The notes: generated by a model from the letters alone, not told the origin. Shown: positions 10,974 to 23,823, counted from the first letter of the stretch. The stretch: 64,000 nt of DNA from Rotaria sp. Silwood1 (GCA_905250075.1 CAJNOP010000032.1:786288-850287), one strand, 5' to 3'. Made by a program: numbers and translations.

Positions 10974-13900
10974 TTACTCATCTTCTGAACTATCGTTTTC
11001 ATCGACTTCCGGTTGACAGTATATTTCATTGAAATATTCTATCATATCGTTTCGTTTCATTGATCGAGCCAGTTCAAGTGGTGTCATCGTTAAATTCGAT
11101 TGAGTGCCTTGCTCCATTAGTTTTCCATCATCGAGTAATAATTTTAGCATTGCTAAATCACTATAACGTACAGCAAGATGAATAAGATTATCACCCCTAT
11201 TATTATTGTTGTCGCATACAGTTTTATTAAAATGTTTCAAAAACTGACGTGTTGCTGAAAGATTACTCTTTATAATAGCTAATTGTAATGGTGTATGATA
11301 ATCATCATCGACATGATCAAACTTCTCTGAAATATTGATTGATTTTTTCACCAGATGTTCAACTACTAGATCAAGTATATCTTGAGAATTTATATTCATT
11401 GCAAGAATATGAAAAATATTCTGTTTTCTACTATTGATATCTTCGAGCAGTTTATCGAAGTCGTTTTTTTCCAGGAGAGCTTGGACAATATCGATACGAT
11501 TGAGGCGTGTAGCATGTAACAGTACAGTTTCACCTAACTCATTTTTTTGTTTAAGTAAATCAAACTTCGCAATAGAAATAAATTTTGATGGAAGATCAGA
11601 ACGATTATTCTGAATAGCCATATGAAGTAATTCAGGGCGTTTTGCAATAAATGGTCGACAGAACCGTAAAATTGGTTTAGAATCGTTTTCAGTAAATAAT
11701 TTTACAACATCATCTGAAAGTTTATCCAAAAGCTGTTGAGTAGAGGTTGTTTGATTAGTATTGATTGAAGATTGAGACACTGAAATATTTTAATGAAATT
11801 AACCAAACTCTATAAAACTAACAAAAGATGTTAATGATTAGATCTGAACTAAGACAGTAGTTTCCTAATATTCTTTCGGAAAAATGAAGAAAAGAACACA
11901 ACATATTTGGAAACTGTCTGTGACATGGTCTGAAGTTTACTTCTGTCATGTATAGTCGGTAACGAAAAAGAATCCCATCAAGTTTTCTTTTAGTAAAATT
12001 ATGGTGAATACAATATCTTGGAATGCTCTGTGCCATGAGCGATGTCATTTATAAAATCTTACTCACCTGAATTTGATGGGCTGAGAGCTGACTGTGATTC
12101 CTATAATTAATAGAAATGAACATTTCATGCAAAAACTATGTGATTTAATTCACCGGTTCTGATGTTGATTGTTGCAAGTCAGTTTCACTTTCGCAAACAG
12201 GTACAAAAGCATCAGCTACATCGTCATTGGGCCATAGACTAGGTTTCATGCGTTTATTTGACATATTGTATATAAATGGCTCTGGATTTTTCATTGCGTT
12301 TGCTTGACAAGTAGAACATTGTGCTTAAGTAGAAAAAAGTGAAAATAAATTAATTGTTAAAAACAATAATATTATTAATTACAGGTTGGAACATAAAAAT
12401 ATCTTAATGTTTCTAACATTCTTTCTTTTTGTTGTAATATTATTTTGACAGGTGTAGGTTCATTAATAGAATATGGAAACAATGGTGTTCTAAATGATAC
12501 CATTTGACCTTTAACTTCGATATCAGTAGCGGCAAATGATGTTTGCGATCCAATATTAGATGTGTCATATTGAAATGTAATTTGTAAATCTTTTAAAAAG
12601 GAAGATAGAAAACACTTATTTCAAAGAAATATTATTATTACTTCCATATTTGTTTTCTTCAAGTTTTTTGGTATAAAAAATAAGCACCTCTTCTTTGCCT
12701 GTTGTATAACCATATCGTGGTGCATATTTGTACATACGACAATCAGGTGGTGGCGAATGGGACTGTACGACTGATTCAGTAGGTCTAGTGTCTTCAACTA
12801 TCTCTTTCTCAGCATCTTCCACCATTTCTTCCGAATAGATCGTTAAACCAAGATCAAGAATTGTTGGAAATTTGTCTTCGATATTTTTTTTTCTACCAAT
12901 CGTAAATGCTAATTGAGTTTTTTTAAGATTATATTCTTGAACTATTTTTCTTCCTGAAGTTAACTCTGGAACAAGATTATTCACTGAACTTGAATCTAAA
13001 TTTTAAATATTGTAAATCATAAATGTTTCAATGATGCATTTATATACTAACAATCGCCATCAAATGGGCGGAAATCACCATAGTTTTTCACCTCCTGTTC
13101 AGTTTTTTTATCAATCCGTAAACCTGAAAAACTGAAAAATTCCGAATTAAGACATAAAGGTCTTTTGCTGAAACTCTTCCAATACCTTTTAATACCATAT
13201 GGACCTTCATCTTCGATTGGAAACCAAACAGAATTACTGCCTTGATCGTTCCGATCTTCATGATCCACATCTTTCAGTCCATATGGATGTATATAGCGAC
13301 AATTTGATTTGTCATGAAAAACCGTCACAAGAAAAACCCCAATATAATATTGTTCTGCAGCGTTAAAGTAACATTTTGGGATCTGTAAGAAAAGCATTTA
13401 AAAATATCGCAAGATGAAAATGATAAAATTAGCTTACACGAATTGTTGGACCGGTGAAAGAAGAATTTTTATTTTTTGCTTTGAGAGTATTTCGTCTTTT
13501 TTCTCTTTGATTATCTTTACGAGTTCGCAATTTAGAACTATAGCATGGCTGTGCAATAATTTCCAGACTATCAGAACGAGATGGCATTCCAGATAGAAAA
13601 GCATTGAATTCTGAAACGACTACAAAAAGAATGTCAATAAATTTCAATATTGGCCGATTTATACATACTGTCAGTTGGAACTTCATAAGAGAGATCTAAA
13701 TTTAATTCTGGTGAGAACTCAGACGAAGTTCCATTATCTGGAATATAAAACTATTTCAACAAATAGCCTTCAAACATCACTTACTGCTATCAGACAGTTG
13801 TAAGAAAAGATCTGGATCGTTTGAAATACCTGAAAGAAAGAACACATTACAGGCATTACTAAGAAAAAAATTAGAAATCATATATTTGTATAGACCTGCA

Positions 13901-14106
13901 TTTAGATCGAATTCCTGAAGTACTTGACCTACAATGTAAAGAACTAGTTTTATTGCATATATTTTAATCAGCTTTACCTAACGCGCTTTCATCGAGTGGT
14001 GATACATCTAAGTTGTCGGTTAGACCTTAACAAGATATGAATGAAACAATGAATACATTTTTTAATCATTTATACCATTCATTTGATCATAAAATGACGT
14101 TGACAT
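10974..14106 (-). CDS. NF-kappaB p105/p100-class protein B: Rel domain with degraded DNA-contact loop, plus ankyrin repeats
   Basis: Thirteen exons: 14076-14106, 13978-14025, 13896-13928, 13785-13829, 13669-13737, 13438-13619, 13186-13382, 13052-13131, 12642-12995, 12383-12589, 12154-12323, 12067-12100, 10974-11779, giving 751 aa. The N-terminal 90 residues are acidic and low in complexity. The Rel domain starts at IIAQP (about residue 97), but the family RxRYxCE loop is replaced by a Lys/Arg-rich stretch (SSKLRTRKDNQREKRRN) without Tyr, Cys or Glu. The IPT dimerisation domain follows. A linker with QCSTCQ and NKRMKPS comes next. From residue 484 there are about five ankyrin-type repeats (GETVLLHATRLNRIDIVQAL) and an acidic end. 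The 54-nt intron 13132-13185 contains no stop, so an isoform with 18 extra residues is possible. Ankyrin halves of this class retain dimers in the cytoplasm; loss of DNA binding is inferred. Confidence 0.87.
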
Positions 14107-17100
14107 TCGTTTGTGATGTAATCTAAAAGGATTCGAACTAAATTTTTTCCATCCATATATATGAAATCATATCTAAGCGTGTACAGTTTCAGTCTACTTG
14201 ATTACAGGCATCATCGACACTGCTTTAAAGTGACGGGCTAACTATTCCTGTATTGGTGTTTTCTAAAATTGTGAGTGCATTAACACCGACGGCCACTGAA
14301 ACACTGATGTATTGATACAGATTCCCATATCGATTATTCAAATTCAGAGTATTTTTTGAAAGAGTAAATACGCTTATTTCAACACTTTTTCGCTACAAAT
14401 TACAGTTAAAAGTATCAAAAAAATGCATTCTTTAAAAGGATCATTAATTCAGTGCTTCAGTAAACCTCAATATTACTGTGGTGTATATTTCAGTATTTAC
14501 ATCTACAATTCACACCACTAATCATATTTTATTTTGCACTCCTACTGCCAAAGTATAACATTGGTTTGAGATATAGGCCAAAACGAATGTTTATACAAAA
14601 GTTACATTTTTTGGACGTGGTTAAGCTTGTAGAACTTCTATGTTGGAAATTAAATCTAAAAACATTTATTGAACCACAACTAGTTCGTCAAGTATATAAA
14701 ACAGAAAAAAAACATAAATTTCATTAAAAATACAAAATAAAACTTGTTATAAGATTAAAAATCTGTGTGAAGCTGCCCATATACAGAGTTACCTTTTTTT
14801 TAATCAAATTTAACAAAAACCCTAATACTTTTTTTTGTCTGGAATAATTTTTTCTTGAAAATGAAATGTGCAAATAAAATAACTGATCGTGGTTTGCTCT
14901 ATAGGAAGAAAAACAAAAATGAATCAGGATAAACAGCAGAATAGTTGAAGAACATTATGATTGAAGAAAACAGAACCAATCGAAAAATGTTTACGACAAA
15001 TACATGAATTTAGATGGCTACCAATGCAATGAAAATCATCGGTATTTTCCAATTAACTTTTGGTGTACTGGTAATTTTTTTCAGAAGTTTGTATAATTTT
15101 CACATTGCTCCACAGTTCAACGTCGGTCAGATTATATCAGCAGACGAAGTCCACCTGAAATATCAACACAGCATGAAAATATCTTCTAAACTAGATCTGA
15201 TTAAAAGCTTCTTTCGGATTTTTCACTAGTCTTAACTGAAGAATCAGTTGTTCTGCAATTAGGTCCTATCCATGAAGAATGCAAAATACATTAAAGATAA
15301 ATATGCTGCTGACTACTGAGTTTTCATTTTCTTAGACTTCATCTGAGAGCTGCTTTATCAAGAATGTCTAAAAACTTTATTTTTCAGTGACATCTATGTT
15401 TGTTTTAGTTTTTGTTTTCGTTACATTATTGAATGAGTACAAATGTAAATTAAATGTTGAACTAGATTATCAGGTATTATTGATCTATGAAAAGTGAGAG
15501 AATGATAGTCTTCGCAAGTAAAGCATAATTTTTGCGTCTCGATATTGACTTACCGACCGTTGCAAATGATTAACCCATTGAGTACAGTAGTACACATGTA
15601 TGTACCATCTACTTTTCAGTGGTGAAAAAATGTTTTAATTGCATTAAGCTGTTAGATCTACAAGATCATATAAGTTATAGATAGAGCATGTCGGATCTAA
15701 AATTTTTGAAGCCGGACTCGGTGTATTGAACGCCTTGTAGGCCCGGACTTGGTTGATTACATTTTTTTGAACTCAAACCCGGCCCCAACCCGTACTGATG
15801 ATAGTCCTTGAAGTTTCTTAGTTCACGTCCAATGCTCGTTGGTCAAAACACCCTCAACATTTCTCAAGCAACCTCGACGACCATCTTATAAGAATTAAGT
15901 TCTACCCAGGTCAATCGATACGACTGGTATATGGCCGTTTAGGGTTGCTTGACGACGCCTAAACAGGCCGTATGAAGCGAATGGACGGTGAAAATACGGA
16001 TAGCCATTTCGATCAACTTGGATAATTGGCTCTGTTTTTCAGAATAGCATTGCTGGGATCGGGCTCAACCCGACGGACTCCAGTCTTTGGTGACCACATT
16101 TTGCCACCTCATGCTAATCCTTGTTTTGACTATCATAAGAGTTTTATGTTGTCACGTTGAGACAAATAAAATAAAATGATTGCAGAATCACTTTTCGATT
16201 AAAAAAATTCGTTGTCACAGGGTTAATCACGCCTCACCAGCGATTTACAGGCATACTGTGGTTTACCGTTGAAACTAATCCGGTATTTGTACTATGAATA
16301 ATATCATTACTACAACAGAAGATGTACTGCTACTTTGAAAACTATTCAACTTTGATTAAGTTTACCTTCGAAATTTCGCGAAAATACGCATGAAACGCGA
16401 CTGTTAACAAAGCCAGTGTCTAGACACTGCGCCATTTTTTGCTGCCTCGTCTCATGCCTGTCCAGGCAAACACGTGAAGTGTCTCAGATGATAAATAGTT
16501 TTTTCGTAGCTTTCTCATCACTAATTTTTCAAAGTTCTGTAATCTTGTCAGAAATCCGAAATTTATTTATAACTTAGTTTTGAATAATGCAACGATAGAT
16601 TGACTAACAAAGAAAAATTTCAAAAACCACACTACTGTGAATGAAATATAGCAGAAAATGGGTCGCTTTTCATTCGAGATTATCTTAATGACTTCGAGTG
16701 AAATAATTCAAATAGCTTTAGCTATTTCAGCTGGAGAACACGTAAATAACTCACAGTATTTCTGCAGAACAATTTTGAACGACACTTCGTCGTAGAAAAG
16801 TAGTTCGTCTCATTATTTTCCGCTCTCTCAGAATAAATAACGATATGAAATCTTACACAATCTATCATATATTATACCTTGTAATCGAATGATAGTGAAG
16901 TGTCCGTTATCAGTAAGGAAGAGTTGAAATACAACTGATTTCATTATTTTTCGATCTGATTTATTCCAGTAGCTTATATATACGTCGTAGCTGTCACCGT
17001 CTTCACAATACAAGACTTAAAATTCTGACATGTGATTTTCTTCCTCATTTAGAAGGGATAGGTGCAGTAGGTTTTTTGCTTGTCTGTTTAATTGCAACAA

Positions 17101-17492
17101 TGTGAACAAAAGATTTCTAGCTTCCTAGGCATTTACTAATCGAATGACATCTACAAATAATTAATCATTTCTGCTAATCAATATACAGATTTGCTGAGAT
17201 TATGAAAGTTGTGAAAATTACTTTATATATCAATTTCAAATTATTTTGACAGGCAGAATTAAAAATCAGTATCAATTTTATATTTACTATTTTATGACCT
17301 TGAAACGCATTGCTTGAATGAATGTTTTCTCACCTTTTACACTTGTACGTAGTATTTTTCATGAATGAATTCTGACAAGAATAAATTAATGTAACTTGGC
17401 ACGACATCAAAGCAAAATAATACAACTGTTTATTTTATAAAGTATATATATAAAAAAATAAAAATTCAACAAATAGAGATTAAAAAACAAAT
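14107..17492. other. 3.4-kb intergenic region between Rel genes B and C
   Basis: No supported gene. A plus frame at 15014-15229 has a short hydrophobic N-terminus but no other support. About 15690-16110 and 16380-16480 are visibly GC-richer than their surroundings and contain several CCGG and CCCG motifs. They may be decayed inserts. A perfect palindrome lies at 16414-16429. Confidence 0.55.
16414..16429. repeat. Perfect 16-bp palindrome
   Basis: CAGTGTCTAGACACTG is its own reverse complement. It lies in a GC-richer island about 1.06 kb downstream of the end of gene C on the minus strand. A second small palindrome (TGCCTG..CAGGCA) follows within 50 bp. It could be a dimeric factor site or the tip of a former element. 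Confidence 0.6.
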
Positions 17493-20400
17493 TTAAGTTT
17501 TTTTAAAAAGATCAGAACAATATGTATTGTTTTGAGATTGAGCAATTTCAATTGGTGTTCGATTATCTTTGTTTTTCTTTTTCAAAAGATTTGTTTTTAT
17601 ATCATTAGATAATAATAAAAGAACATTTTTGATTGTTTCATTAGCTTTATTTTCAGATATATTTGCCAGTAGATGTAAAATATTATTATCATTCTTATCA
17701 GTATTTTCAGCAAGATCTAAACGTTTTTTAAGAATTGCTTCAATTAAAACCCATTGATTGAGTTTAGCAGCAAGTAATAATGGTGTTTCACCATCATCAT
17801 TTTTTCGTTCAAGTAAACCAGGTGATGTAGACATGTCGACTACTTGTTCGATGAGTTTTAATGCTAAATCAATATGACCATGTTGAATTGCATCATCTAA
17901 GGGTGGAGGATTTTGATCACATTTAGCAAGTAAAAGACGTGTTCGGCGAAATAATCGTGACGGATTATTTGTACGAACAAATTCAATGATTGCATCTTGT
18001 AATTGGCCAAGATATTTATCAAATTTAGAAGTTTTGTCTAGAATCAAAATAAGATAACATTATGAAAAGGTAAAAAAAAGCAAAAGCAAAGAAATGAAAA
18101 TAAATATACCATCATCTATAATTCGACGATTTGATTCAGTATACTTCTAAAATATAAAATTATATAATGTTGAATAACAAAATTTTTATTAATCTACTTC
18201 TTCAGTTGTTAATCGACTCATTTGTTGAGCAAGTAATTCACCTCCATCAGATTCCGTAGGATCAAATATATAATATCTTTTTTTATTACTTATATGATTA
18301 TTATTGATCATATCCCATTGACAACGTGAACATAAATTTATAGTTGTTTTCATTGCTAAAGTAATATAAAAAAGATAGAATAATCTATTTCGTAAAAAGA
18401 TTTAAATTATTTACGAGTTAAATAAATAAAATCAATATGTGCAATTACTAGATCATTTTGTGTGACAATTATTGGTACTGTAAAATTTTGTTCGGCTATT
18501 AACATTTGACATGGTGGAGTTTGAAAAAAGATTGTTTTTGAATCAACAAATGTTACTTTGATATCACCTAGTCTTCCCATTGAACCATAATCAAAATAAA
18601 TATTAAAGACTAAAATATACGAAAAAAAAATTAATGAATAGACATTTTCAAGCGAACATAAAAAGTACACTTAATTGTCTATAAAATAAAAATTAAATCT
18701 CATTTCTTTATAGATTGTATTATTGGTCATGAAATATATACAATAATAAATTGAGAAAAAAATCTGTTTAAATCCTATTGTGCTGTCATAATATAATAGA
18801 AAAAAAATGTTAATTCTCATTGTGCAAACAGTTAAATGGACACAAAAATGAACTAAGCAATGCATTAACTATTAGATCAATAGATATTTTTTTATTTACT
18901 TTTTCGTTTATCAAGTCTAGGTATTGTCATTAATATTTCATCTCCACCATTCCAATCACCTTTTTTCGGTGTACACCTAATTGTATCATCATCAAACATA
19001 GTTATACAATCTATATGATTATTAGATGGTTCTTCTAAACCAAAAAAAAAATAATAATAATTTCAATTAAAAAAAACAAAAGTCTAACTTTCTCGTCGAC
19101 TAGCTTCATCACACATTATTTGAGATGTTACTGATGTCGAAGGAATTGGAATTGGCAAATTATCATTACTTAAACGTTCAGCGACGGTAAATACAAGTTG
19201 AGATTTCCATAATTGATATGTTTCAATAATTTGTTTCGCATCATGCGAATTGGCAACACGTTGAATATCATCTTGATCTACATATTGAAATAACAAAAAG
19301 AATAATAATAGATTATTAATACTTTTTCTGTTCTTACTTAAATCAAATAAATGTAAAGGTCCATATGATTTTAAATCATGTTGAACCATTTTTTTTCGAT
19401 TTATACGAAAACTAAAATAATAAAACGAATATATTAATTTTAAAAAAAAATTTATATTTCATTTATACCTTTTATGACCACTAAGTACATCATCTTTAGT
19501 TATTGGAAAATACAGCGAATTATGATGTGAATCTCGAAGAACATGATTTTCTGGTGTATCAATTATATATGGATGTATACATATGACAGGTACTTTTTCA
19601 GAAAAAATAGTAACAAGTGTTACTCGAATATATGAATCACGATTTAGATCACGCCATTTTAATGGAATCTATTAAAAAAATAGAATATAAGCTAATAAGA
19701 AAATCTTCATAGAATTAAAATTTAAGAAATACATATCATACATAGAAGAAAGCCTACACTGTTAAAAATATCAGTAAAATAATAAACCTTAAAAAAAAAA
19801 GAATTTATTACACTACCATAAATTCTTAAAAGGTTTATGAAATCGACATAACCCATATTCGTAAGGTTTAGTATCGTACGATTGCTATTTTATAGTGTAG
19901 TAAATTCTTGAATAAGATGAAAGTTTAAATCTCATGTATCAAAAGCGACTGTAAGGTTTGTTCAATATTTGTTGACATTGGAAACTCAAGACAACAGTTT
20001 TGGTATAAATTAATTAATTTATTATTCTTCAACTCACGGAATGTTTGTGAACTAAATAAAATTTCAAATGTTTAAAATTTGTCTTATAAATTTGTTTCCG
20101 CTATAGAAAACTCTCATTTATCAATTAATTTCTCGGCAAAATTGGAACTTTAATTACTATATATATATACGTTAACACATATTTAATATTCATTTCAAAA
20201 TACAATGTGCTTTATTGGGTTTTGAATAAATTTTGATAAGAATATCATAGCAATCTGCGGTTTTCATCATTCAAGATGGAAGATGTGGTGTCATCGCAGT
20301 ATGTCGAAATTCGATTGGTCAGTAATTGAATAATATGGTGAGTTCTTGGTACAGATTTTTGAACATGATGTTCTAAAGCTATTTTTCTTTCATTGTAGAC

Positions 20401-23400
20401 TTTTAATAAGACTAATCGATACAAAAAGACCTGTTTCAATTTACCTGAGGCTGATATTCTTAAATAACTCTGCTCGAGAGTTATAAGACTTGTCTAGAAA
20501 TCCTCATTTTAACCAATAGAGTAATGACCATACGAAGAAAACAACTGAGCAGGGATAATTTACCGCATTGTGTCGAATGTTGGCATTTCTTTTTATGTTT
20601 GAAATGATCTAGCACTGCTATGTCAATATTTCTAAAATTTTACAATCAATGTCCATGTAATGAAAGAGTGAACATATCGGCAATACTTAGATAGTAGTGT
20701 CAGATCATTTTGAATCTAAAAGTCAATATCACTATTCGACTCTAAAGTCTTATACCTCTCGAACAAAACAAGCTAGGAATGTCAGTCTTGTATAGATTGA
20801 AAGAGAAAATTTTTTTCTATCGCTTAGTCCTATGCAAAGAGTCAATCAAAAAGGACTAGCTTCAGGATTTCGTTCTTTTTGTAAATTTCTCTCTCAAGAA
20901 CTTACTTGATTGATCAACTGCTGGCCAATCAAGTTTGGATATATTTTGAGAGCCTCAAGTCTTCTATCTTGAATAGTCAAGATCGCAAGTTTTCATGATG
21001 TTCCTATCAAAAGTTATTCATAAAAAAGTAGAGCACATTATATTTTGAAATTGGTACTAGATTTCAGAGTTTTGAGCTGAGAAAGTTTCAAAGTCTGAGA
21101 TCAATAATTTTTAGGCTTTTAAAATTCTAAAAATCTCTTTACAAATTAGTGTTTCGTGATCTGAAAAATTACTCTGAACCGAAATCGAAACCGTCAAATC
21201 ATCAGATAGATATGAAAATATTAAATCTATTTTGATAAATTTTTGGTATTAAATTGTTTAGATTAAATTTGCCGCATATCTCAATACTAAAACAAAACAT
21301 GATTATACGTACGTACGAAACTGTTTAATCTTAAGAATGAAAAAATGAAGATTTCTCGACATAGATTTTAAAAATTTTTCATATCTATCTGATGCTTTAA
21401 CAATTTCGATTTTGGTTCCAGGTTTTTTTTTGAAATCATCTAACTTTATTCCAAATCCTCAAATTTTTTTCTGTTCTTCTTTTGAAAAAGTCTGTTAATT
21501 AAAGATTACAAAAATAAAGGAGACAAAGTAGAAGACCTCCGTCGAAAAAATTGTACGCTACGATATAAGAGAAGGACCAGAATCTTCTCTTATGGGGAGG
21601 GCTTTAGCAGAAAAATTTGTGCAAAAAAAAGGAAACTCATTTGTTCAAGACAATCATCAATATTTTTATCCAGATTTTCTCCTCTGGAATACAATATGGA
21701 ACTCGAGGGCGGTTAACATGATTTTCGGAGACGCGTTATCCCGTCTTCCCACATGCGTTTACATGAAGCAATAGATTCGTCATGTTCCCTTCATTTTATA
21801 ACTTTTCCCATTACGATTATCTTCCGTCATCAGTTACCTATGATGGATTACACTGACATAATTACTATCATTTCCTGTCAAGAAACACGAATAACAAAAA
21901 CATTCTTACACGTAAGAGATGCACATATGCACGCAGACCCTATCTGATAAAACGTGTCTCTCTTTTTTTAATTATCCAATGTATACATCTTTATCTATTT
22001 GCTGAGAATAGAAAAAGAATTTAGTCGTAGTTATTATTTTACAACATTTAAACAAGTTGAATTCATACTTCTTTGAATATCTCAACCAGAAAAAACCTAT
22101 TACTTATATCATTAACTATTAAAAAAAAAATATAATAGAAATTTCATACTTGAACAGTTGGATATTCATGTTTACCAATATCATCATCAGCACGAATAAA
22201 ACGTTGAGCTCGATGTTTACTTGGATCTGTTTCACTACAGTATCGTTCACGATAAAATGCTTTTGGTTGTGCTATAATTCGAAGTTTTTCGGAAGGATGT
22301 GTCATCAATGAAAAATCGATCTTTTCATCTTTTGCGATATTTCTTCCACGAAGATCAACAAATAAATTTGGTAAATATGGTGTTGCTTGTGGTGGAGAAC
22401 CATTACTATTACTTTGAGATGGATATATACCAGATTTTGTATCAGTATTACCTGAAAATTACAATTGAAAAAAAAACAAAGGAAATTTTTGAAAAATTAA
22501 AATTATAAATACGAACTTGAATCAAAAAAATTTGGTGAACCAACTTCACCTAAAAAAAGTGACATATATAAAAACCATGTTGTCATTCAATATATTTGTA
22601 TATATCATATCAAAGATACTTTAATTCAATTAAACATTAAATAACTGATGATGTTAAAAATAAAATATATACCTATACTTTATTTTTCATTTTAAAAATA
22701 TAATATATATCAATTTTTACGAATAAACATAGAAGAAACTAATCAGAAAAGTCAAAAATTACTTTTTGTTAATGTTATATATGATTAAAGATCTATTTTG
22801 ACAACACTAAGGTCTGTAAGTGATGAAAAGAAATCTCTAACATACTATTCTCTGATATAAATAAAACCTAACTGTATAATTAGAATAGCTCTCACAATAT
22901 ATTTTATTCCAGAATATTTTGTATTTTTTGGTCTGAATGTCAGTATTTATTTTGGCATATAATGCAAGACTAAAACTGAACACTGATGAAGCACTTACGA
23001 TTAGCTGACAGCTAAAACGAAGGCAAGAGTAGAGCAAATAAAAAAAAGATGTGCTCAGTTGCAGAATGTCAATTGAGGGTGTGTTTTTATTTTAGTGCAG
23101 TCAAAATATGACATACATATCAAAAGATAGATCTGCACTTATGAATATATACAACAAATCTTAAACTATAAATCCTTGTAATATCTTGCCGATCGCACTC
23201 CAAGGTGGTTTTAATACTTTATCTACTATTATTCTTATGATATTCGTTTGATATGTTCTTCTTTGAGATTCGCTTCACTGGTTCTGAAACATAGTATTCA
23301 AACATCCAGTTAGATGAAGCCTTTGTTTCATTCAGTGTAAATTTGACTCTAGTAAGCATTTAACTTGTTTTTATATGTAGTGTATTTTTCTTATTAATAT

Positions 23401-23823
23401 AAAGTTAAAGTACTATTGAAGTCAGAACATAGTATTCTAGAGACCTTTTTTTTATTAATTACAGACCTTATTGTTGTCAGAATAGCTGTCTTATCATATA
23501 CAACAGTCACAAAAAGTAATGTTTGACTTTTCTGAATAATTTTCTTCTATGTATATTTGTAAAAAACGACGTACATATATATATTGGATCAAAAATTAAT
23601 TATAAGTATATATTTTATTTGTAGTATCATTAGCTATTTGCTATTTAATTGACTTGTAATAACTTTAATACGATATATATATATATATAGGAAACTTACT
23701 GAGAACTTGATACGCTACATCAGGTGATGGTGAAAATAGATGTTCGTCAGGATCTAATAAGTCTAATGTGAATATATACTCATATTTCGATATATTCTTA
23801 CCATAATTTATTGTATCTGCCAT
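17493..23823 (-). CDS. NF-kappaB p105/p100-class protein C: Rel domain plus short ankyrin tail
   Basis: Twelve exons: 23802-23823, 23700-23762, 22517-22549, 22150-22451, 19469-19668, 19338-19411, 19089-19277, 18900-19034, 18415-18609, 18198-18355, 18110-18146, 17493-18037, giving 650 aa. The Rel loop near residue 110 reads RERYC-SE: R, R, Y and E are kept, but the redox cysteine is one residue early compared with RxRYxCE. The specificity domain (FRINRKKM) and the IPT domain (NGGDEILM, RLDKRK) are intact. A linker with CSRCQ matches gene B. From residue 470 only about three ankyrin-like repeats remain (GETPLLLAAKLNQWVLIEAI), fewer than the six or seven of vertebrate p105. The first intron (39 nt, 23763-23801) has no stop, so retention would add 13 residues. 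The 2.5-kb intron 19669-22149 carries fold-back elements. Likely a cytoplasm-retained NF-kappaB precursor. Confidence 0.87.
19783..19910. repeat. Small fold-back element in an intron of gene C
   Basis: GAATTTATTACACTA (19801-19815) and TAGTGTAGTAAATTC (19893-19907) are inverted copies, 14 of 15 matching. An inner pair, TAAACCTT.. at 19783 and AAAGGTTTA near 19830, adds to the structure. It resembles a miniature inverted-repeat element of about 125 bp. No target duplication is evident. Confidence 0.5.
21173..21422. repeat. Long inverted repeat (about 250 bp) in an intron of gene C
   Basis: The arm at 21173-21267 matches the reverse complement of 21325-21422. The best shared block is CATCAGATAGATATGAAAA (left near 21200, right near 21377-21395), with flanking blocks such as AAATCGAAA and AAATCTAT aligned in register. 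Arms are about 75-80% alike with a spacer of about 60 bp. It is probably a non-autonomous fold-back transposon or a short inverted duplication. Confidence 0.6.
21592..21774 (+). mobile_element. Possible retroelement remnant (weak)
   Basis: A 60-codon plus frame inside the 2.5-kb intron of gene C ends with the residues GDALSRLP. Ty3/gypsy polyproteins typically have an ADALSR motif after RNase H. Nothing upstream resembles RNase H or reverse transcriptase, so this may be coincidence. Confidence 0.15.
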
